DNA from: Endobacter medicaginis
GTDB taxonomy: Bacteria > Pseudomonadota > Alphaproteobacteria > Acetobacterales > Acetobacteraceae
Assembly (NCBI RefSeq): GCF_014192375.1
Contig: NZ_JACHXV010000005.1
Location: forward strand, 248,001-312,000
Reading direction: 5' to 3'
DNA length: 64,000 nucleotides
The notes under the pieces were generated by a model that worked only from the letters and a program-made list of their open reading frames with translations, was not told where the DNA came from and ran no database searches. Each line of letters begins with the position of its first letter. The stretch's first letter is position 1. This document shows positions 60,183-64,000 of the stretch, one piece after another. A program made the position numbers and the translations under genes.

Positions 60183-62822
60183 ATGCCAACCTCCGCCACG
60201 CGCATTGCGCAGAACCGCCGCTGGCGCCTGGCCCTGCTGCTCGGTGTCTGCCCGCTGACCCTCACGATGCTGGGAGCGGCAGCACAGGCGCAGACCGCGA
60301 GCACCACGACCCACACCGTCCACCACAAGAAGAAGACGGTCGCCTCGCACCGGAAAGCCGCCGCAGGCCCGGCCGCAACGGCCGCAGCCGCGGCCGCGTC
60401 CTCGCCCCAGCCGGGCATGCCGGCGCCGGCAGTGGTGTCGCGCCGTCGCGGCTCGTCGGCACCGGTCGACACCTCGGAATCCGTGATCGTCACCGGCTCG
60501 CGTGTCAGCCGCAAGGCGCGTGACAGCACCACTCCGGTCGATGTCATCACCTCCGCGCAGCTCGCCCGCACCGGCCAGCCCAACCTGGTCGGCGCGTTGA
60601 TCACCACCAATGCCTCGATCAATACCAAGGCGATGGGTGCGGACACCGCCAACCTGACCAGCTCGATCCGCCTGCGTGGTCTCAATCCGAACCAGACGCT
60701 GGTGCTGATCGACGGCAAGCGCCGCAACGGCACCTCCAACATCACCGCCGATGGTGGCCCGGAAGGCGGCGCGACCCCGGTCGACATCAACCTGATCCCG
60801 GCCGCTGCCATCGACCATATCGAGGTGCTGCGCGACGGCGCGGCCGCCCAATACGGTTCCGACGCCATCGCCGGCGTGGTCAATGTCATTCTCAAGAAGA
60901 ACGCCTCCGGCAGCGTCTCCTTCCTGACCGGTGCGAATGCCTACAATGGCGACGGCTGGCAGTATCAGTTCGACGCCGACAAGGGCTTCTATTTTGGCAA
61001 TGACGGCTACGTGCATGCCAGCTTCCAGAGCTATCACGCCGACCATTTCGTGACCAATACGGTCGATGACCGTGCGGCGGCTGGTGGCTTCCCGGCAAAC
61101 TCGAACAAGATCCTCTCCACGCCCGAGGAAACCCGCCAGACCGCATCACTCGCCTGGGGCAGCACCGTTGCGCCCGATTTCATCGGCGGGCTGCAGACCT
61201 ACGGTTTCGTCAGCTACGGTCGCCGCTACGCGGAGAGCTACGAGAACTACCGCACGCCCACCCGGCTGCCGCAGGTATGGCCGATCGGCTTCTCGCCGCT
61301 CGAGACCGTCTACGAGAACCAGTATGGTGCGACGCTCGGCCTCAAGGCGCCGGACATGTTCGGCTTCCATGTCGATCTGTCCACCACCTGGGGCCAGGAC
61401 AATCTCGACATCGGCAACAAGAACACCGCCAACACCCGCCTCTACAGCCCGGACACGGCGGCGAACTATGCCGCGATCCTGCAGTACGGATATCTCGGCG
61501 GCTACACGCCGACCACCGTGCGCGCCCAGACGATGATCACCAGCCAGTGGACCAACAACCTCGATTTCAGCCGCGCCTTCCACGTCTTCCGCATGCCGAT
61601 GACGCTGGCCTTCGGCGCCGAAGAGCGCATGGAAGACTACAAGCTCGGTTCGGGTGATCCGGCGTCGTGGCTGCTGGGCGGCACCCAGGGCTTCGCGGGT
61701 CTGCTGCCGTCGAATGCCGGGCAATGGCACCGTGATGTCTGGGCCGGTTACATCGACGACGACATGCACCCGCTCAAGCAGTGGGATCTCGATCTCGCCG
61801 GCCGCTACGAATACTACACCGACAGCCAGCACACCTTCACCGGCAAGGTCTCGACCCGTTACGACTTCACCAAGCAGATCGCCGTCCGCGGCACGGTCGG
61901 CAACGGCTTCCGTGCCCCCACGCTGGCGGAGGAACATTTCTCCGCCCTCAACGTCTCGCCGACCGGCGCGCAGGGCATTCTCGCCGCCAACTCGCCCGCG
62001 GCTTCCGCGATCGGCGCGATCCCGCTCAAGCCCGAGCGCTCGTGGAACATCGGCGGCGGCATCGTGCTCGCCCCGGTGCAAGACATGACCGTCACCGTCG
62101 ATGTCTACCAGATCAACATCCGCGACCGCGTCGTGCTGGCCGGTGGCCTGGCCGGTGATGCCGCCGCGGAGGCCATCGAGGCGACAGGTACCGTGCTGCC
62201 GGTGTTCTCGGCGGCCAACAACGCCGACGTCAGCGCGCAGTATTTCGCCAACGGCGTGTCGACCCGTACCCAGGGCCTTGATCTGAACTGGAACTATCTC
62301 ACCCGCTTCGGCCGGTGGGGCCGGGTGACCTGGACGGCAGATCTCGACCTCAACCGCACCCGGGTGACGCATATCGGCAACGATTCGACGCCCGACCACA
62401 ACCCGTATGCAAATGCGCAGACGGTCGGCTGGCTGACCACCGCCTCGCCGCGCAGCAAGCTGATCCTCAACGCGTTCTGGCAGATCCAGAAGTTCGACGT
62501 GAACGTCCGTCAGACCCGCTGGGGCCAGACCAAGAACAACGTCACCTACCAGGATCAGGAGACCGATCCGAACCTGCAGTACTCGAACCAGTATTTCTAC
62601 GAGTTCAAGAACACGCCGCGCTGGACCACCGATCTGGAGGTCGGCTACCGCCTGCTCGACAACCTGCATCTGGCGGTGGGCGGCAACAACCTGTTCAATA
62701 TCCGTCCGCGCAGGATGCCCGGCATCACCTCCTATCTCGGCGTGCAGTACTACGACATCGACTCTGCGCAGGTGCCGATGACCGGTGGTTTCTACTATGG
62801 CCGTGTCAACCTGACGTTCTGA
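60183..62822 (+). CDS. TonB-dependent receptor, right member of a divergent pair
   Basis: An 879-residue paralogue of the receptor at 57100-59736, with the same order: signal peptide (about 1-35), HHKKK and Ala/Pro-rich linker, plug (VDTSESVIVTGSR, RGLNPNQTLVLIDG) and barrel ending YYGRVNLTF. Differences cluster in the signal/linker, one barrel loop (VDDRAAAGGFPANSN against a longer loop) and the last plug-distal loop (RMPGITSYLG). ATG 60183 follows GGAG; the frame is open upstream to 60036 but that part contains the sigma54 promoter. The ligand is unknown. Confidence 0.93.
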   Translation: MPTSATRIAQNRRWRLALLLGVCPLTLTMLGAAAQAQTASTTTHTVHHKKKTVASHRKAAAGPAATAAAAAASSPQPGMPAPAVVSRRRGSSAPVDTSESVIVTGSRVSRKARDSTTPVDVITSAQLARTGQPNLVGALITTNASINTKAMGADTANLTSSIRLRGLNPNQTLVLIDGKRRNGTSNITADGGPEGGATPVDINLIPAAAIDHIEVLRDGAAAQYGSDAIAGVVNVILKKNASGSVSFLTGANAYNGDGWQYQFDADKGFYFGNDGYVHASFQSYHADHFVTNTVDDRAAAGGFPANSNKILSTPEETRQTASLAWGSTVAPDFIGGLQTYGFVSYGRRYAESYENYRTPTRLPQVWPIGFSPLETVYENQYGATLGLKAPDMFGFHVDLSTTWGQDNLDIGNKNTANTRLYSPDTAANYAAILQYGYLGGYTPTTVRAQTMITSQWTNNLDFSRAFHVFRMPMTLAFGAEERMEDYKLGSGDPASWLLGGTQGFAGLLPSNAGQWHRDVWAGYIDDDMHPLKQWDLDLAGRYEYYTDSQHTFTGKVSTRYDFTKQIAVRGTVGNGFRAPTLAEEHFSALNVSPTGAQGILAANSPAASAIGAIPLKPERSWNIGGGIVLAPVQDMTVTVDVYQINIRDRVVLAGGLAGDAAAEAIEATGTVLPVFSAANNADVSAQYFANGVSTRTQGLDLNWNYLTRFGRWGRVTWTADLDLNRTRVTHIGNDSTPDHNPYANAQTVGWLTTASPRSKLILNAFWQIQKFDVNVRQTRWGQTKNNVTYQDQETDPNLQYSNQYFYEFKNTPRWTTDLEVGYRLLDNLHLAVGGNNLFNIRPRRMPGITSYLGVQYYDIDSAQVPMTGGFYYGRVNLTF

Positions 62823-62848
62823 TCCGACCGCCCGGTCGGACGGCAGGC

Positions 62849-62879
62849 GGCGCTCCGGGTCTCCGGGGCGCCGTTTTTC
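62849..62879 (+). terminator. intrinsic terminator after the right receptor
   Basis: A ten-base stem (62849-62858 with 62863-62872, one G-T pair) is followed by GTTTTTCTTT. It lies 27 bases after the receptor stop and separates it from ffh. Confidence 0.8.
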
Positions 62880-62995
62880 TTTGACAGGGGGCGGGCGAGG
62901 GCTTATCGACCGCCCTCTCATCGACACGTCGCTCCGCGAAGGCTCGCGCAGCGGCGCGTCATCTGTTGTGCCCGGATGGGCGATGAAGGGGCTGC

Positions 62996-64000
62996 ATGTT
63001 CGACTCCCTGTCGGGCAGATTGACGGGCGTTTTCGATCGGCTGCGCCAGCGCGGGACGCTGGGCGAGGCCGACGTGACCGAGGCGTTGCGCGAGGTTCGC
63101 CTCGCCATGCTGGATGCCGACGTCGCCCTCCCGGTGGTCAAGGACTTCACCGCCAAGGTGCGCGAGCGCGCGCTCGGCGCGGAAGTGCTCAGCGCGATCT
63201 CGCCCGGCCAGCAGGTGGCCAAGATCGTCAATGACGTGCTGGTCGAGCAGCTCGGCGGGGCAGGGGCGGTGCCGCTCAACCTCGCCGCCACTGCGCCGGT
63301 GCCGGTGCTGATGGTGGGCCTGCAGGGCTCGGGCAAGACCACCACCTCGGGCAAGATCGCGCTGCGGCTGGCCTCGCGCGAGCGCAAAAAGGTGCTGCTC
63401 GCCTCGCTCGATACCCAGCGCCCGGCCGCCCAGCTCCAGCTCGCGCAGCTCGCCGAGCGGGCGAAGGTGGCCTCCCTGCCGATCGTGGCCGGGCAGACCC
63501 CGACGCAGATCGCCGAGCGGGCGATGGAGACCGGCCGTCGCGAGGGCTATGACGTCGTCATCCTCGATACCGCCGGGCGGCTGTCGATCGATGCCGCGCT
63601 GATGGACGAGGTCCGCGCGATCCGCGACATCACGCGGCCGGCGGAGACGCTGCTGGTGGTCGATGCGATGACCGGCCAGGACGCGGTGCAGACCGCGCGC
63701 GCCTTCAACGAGGCGGTGGGTGTGACCGGCATCGTGATGACCCGGATGGACGGTGATTCGCGCGGTGGTGCGGCGCTGTCGATGCGTCAGGTCACCGGGG
63801 CGCCGATCAAGCTGACCGGCTCGGGCGAGAAGCTCGAGGCGCTGGAGGAATTCCATCCCGAGCGCATCGCCGGCCGCATCCTGGGCCTGGGCGACATCGC
63901 CGGCCTGGTCGAGAAGGCGTCGGAGCATTTCGACGAGGAGGAGGCCGAGAAGCTCGCGTCCAAGATGATGCGGGGCAAGTTCGACCTCGACGACTACGCG
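62996..64000 (+). CDS. ffh: signal recognition particle protein Ffh (partial)
   Basis: The first 335 residues of the SRP GTPase that targets inner-membrane proteins. The N domain (MFDSLSGRLTGVFDRL) is followed by the G domain with GLQGSGKTTT (about 109), DTQRPAA, DTAGR and TRMDGDSRGGAAL. The methionine-rich M domain lies beyond the window edge. An AAGGGG precedes ATG 62996. Confidence 0.97.
   Translation, partial: MFDSLSGRLTGVFDRLRQRGTLGEADVTEALREVRLAMLDADVALPVVKDFTAKVRERALGAEVLSAISPGQQVAKIVNDVLVEQLGGAGAVPLNLAATAPVPVLMVGLQGSGKTTTSGKIALRLASRERKKVLLASLDTQRPAAQLQLAQLAERAKVASLPIVAGQTPTQIAERAMETGRREGYDVVILDTAGRLSIDAALMDEVRAIRDITRPAETLLVVDAMTGQDAVQTARAFNEAVGVTGIVMTRMDGDSRGGAALSMRQVTGAPIKLTGSGEKLEALEEFHPERIAGRILGLGDIAGLVEKASEHFDEEEAEKLASKMMRGKFDLDDYA

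Overview
The window is GC-rich, densely coded chromosomal DNA from an alphaproteobacterium, most likely an acetic acid bacterium or close relative (Acetobacteraceae). The supporting signs are the gene order ftsZ-lpxC-bamD-recN-ligA after a complete division/cell-wall (dcw) cluster, a GapR (DUF2312) gene, a cyanide-insensitive-type bd quinol oxidase followed by a DUF2474 micro-gene, a meso-DAP type MurE, and several large TonB-dependent receptors. I saw no insertion sequence, prophage, CRISPR array, rRNA or tRNA. The long open frames opposite real genes are GC artefacts.

Layout. 1-7.3 kb: a small Cys-rich membrane protein, then on the minus strand an amidase, an isopenicillin-N-synthase-like Fe(II)/2-oxoglutarate oxygenase, an NCS2 nucleobase permease, a TonB receptor and a DUF1643 protein. 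A good sigma70-type promoter and a palindrome lie ahead of the oxygenase gene. The set looks like an uptake-and-oxidation pathway for a nucleobase-like compound. 7.4-11.5 kb: cydAB plus a 45-codon DUF2474 gene that seems to start at ATC, and an MHS-family organic-acid transporter. 11.6-37.5 kb: a long minus-strand run mraZ-rsmH-ftsL-ftsI-murE-murF-mraY-murD-ftsW-murG-murC-murB-ddl-ftsQ-ftsA-ftsZ, then lpxC-bamD-recN-ligA. Most junctions in the dcw part overlap by 1-4 bases, which suggests coupled translation. FtsA, FtsL and FtsI carry unusual low-complexity extensions. MraZ-type TGGG repeats lie ahead of mraZ.

37.7-38.1 kb: RNase P RNA (minus strand). 38.2-45.5 kb (plus): an FGGY kinase followed by a five-gene oligopeptide-type ABC importer. 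45.5-48.3 kb (minus): zwf, an unknown membrane-anchored protein, a Rieske protein without cytochrome b/c1 genes beside it, and a DUF333 protein. 48.5-51.6 kb (plus): gapR, a proline-rich unknown, comF, grxC, DUF1178 and DUF2147 genes. 51.5-53.4 kb: a creatininase-family gene, two small exported proteins and a palindrome-rich AT-rich spacer. 53.4-57.1 kb (plus): a YfgM-like protein, bamB and der.

57.1-62.8 kb: two very similar TonB receptors in divergent orientation, about 2.6 kb each, forming a large inverted repeat around a 446-base spacer. The spacer holds a full-consensus sigma54 promoter pointing at the right-hand receptor and inverted repeats where an enhancer-binding activator could sit. 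ffh begins at 62996 and runs off the window.
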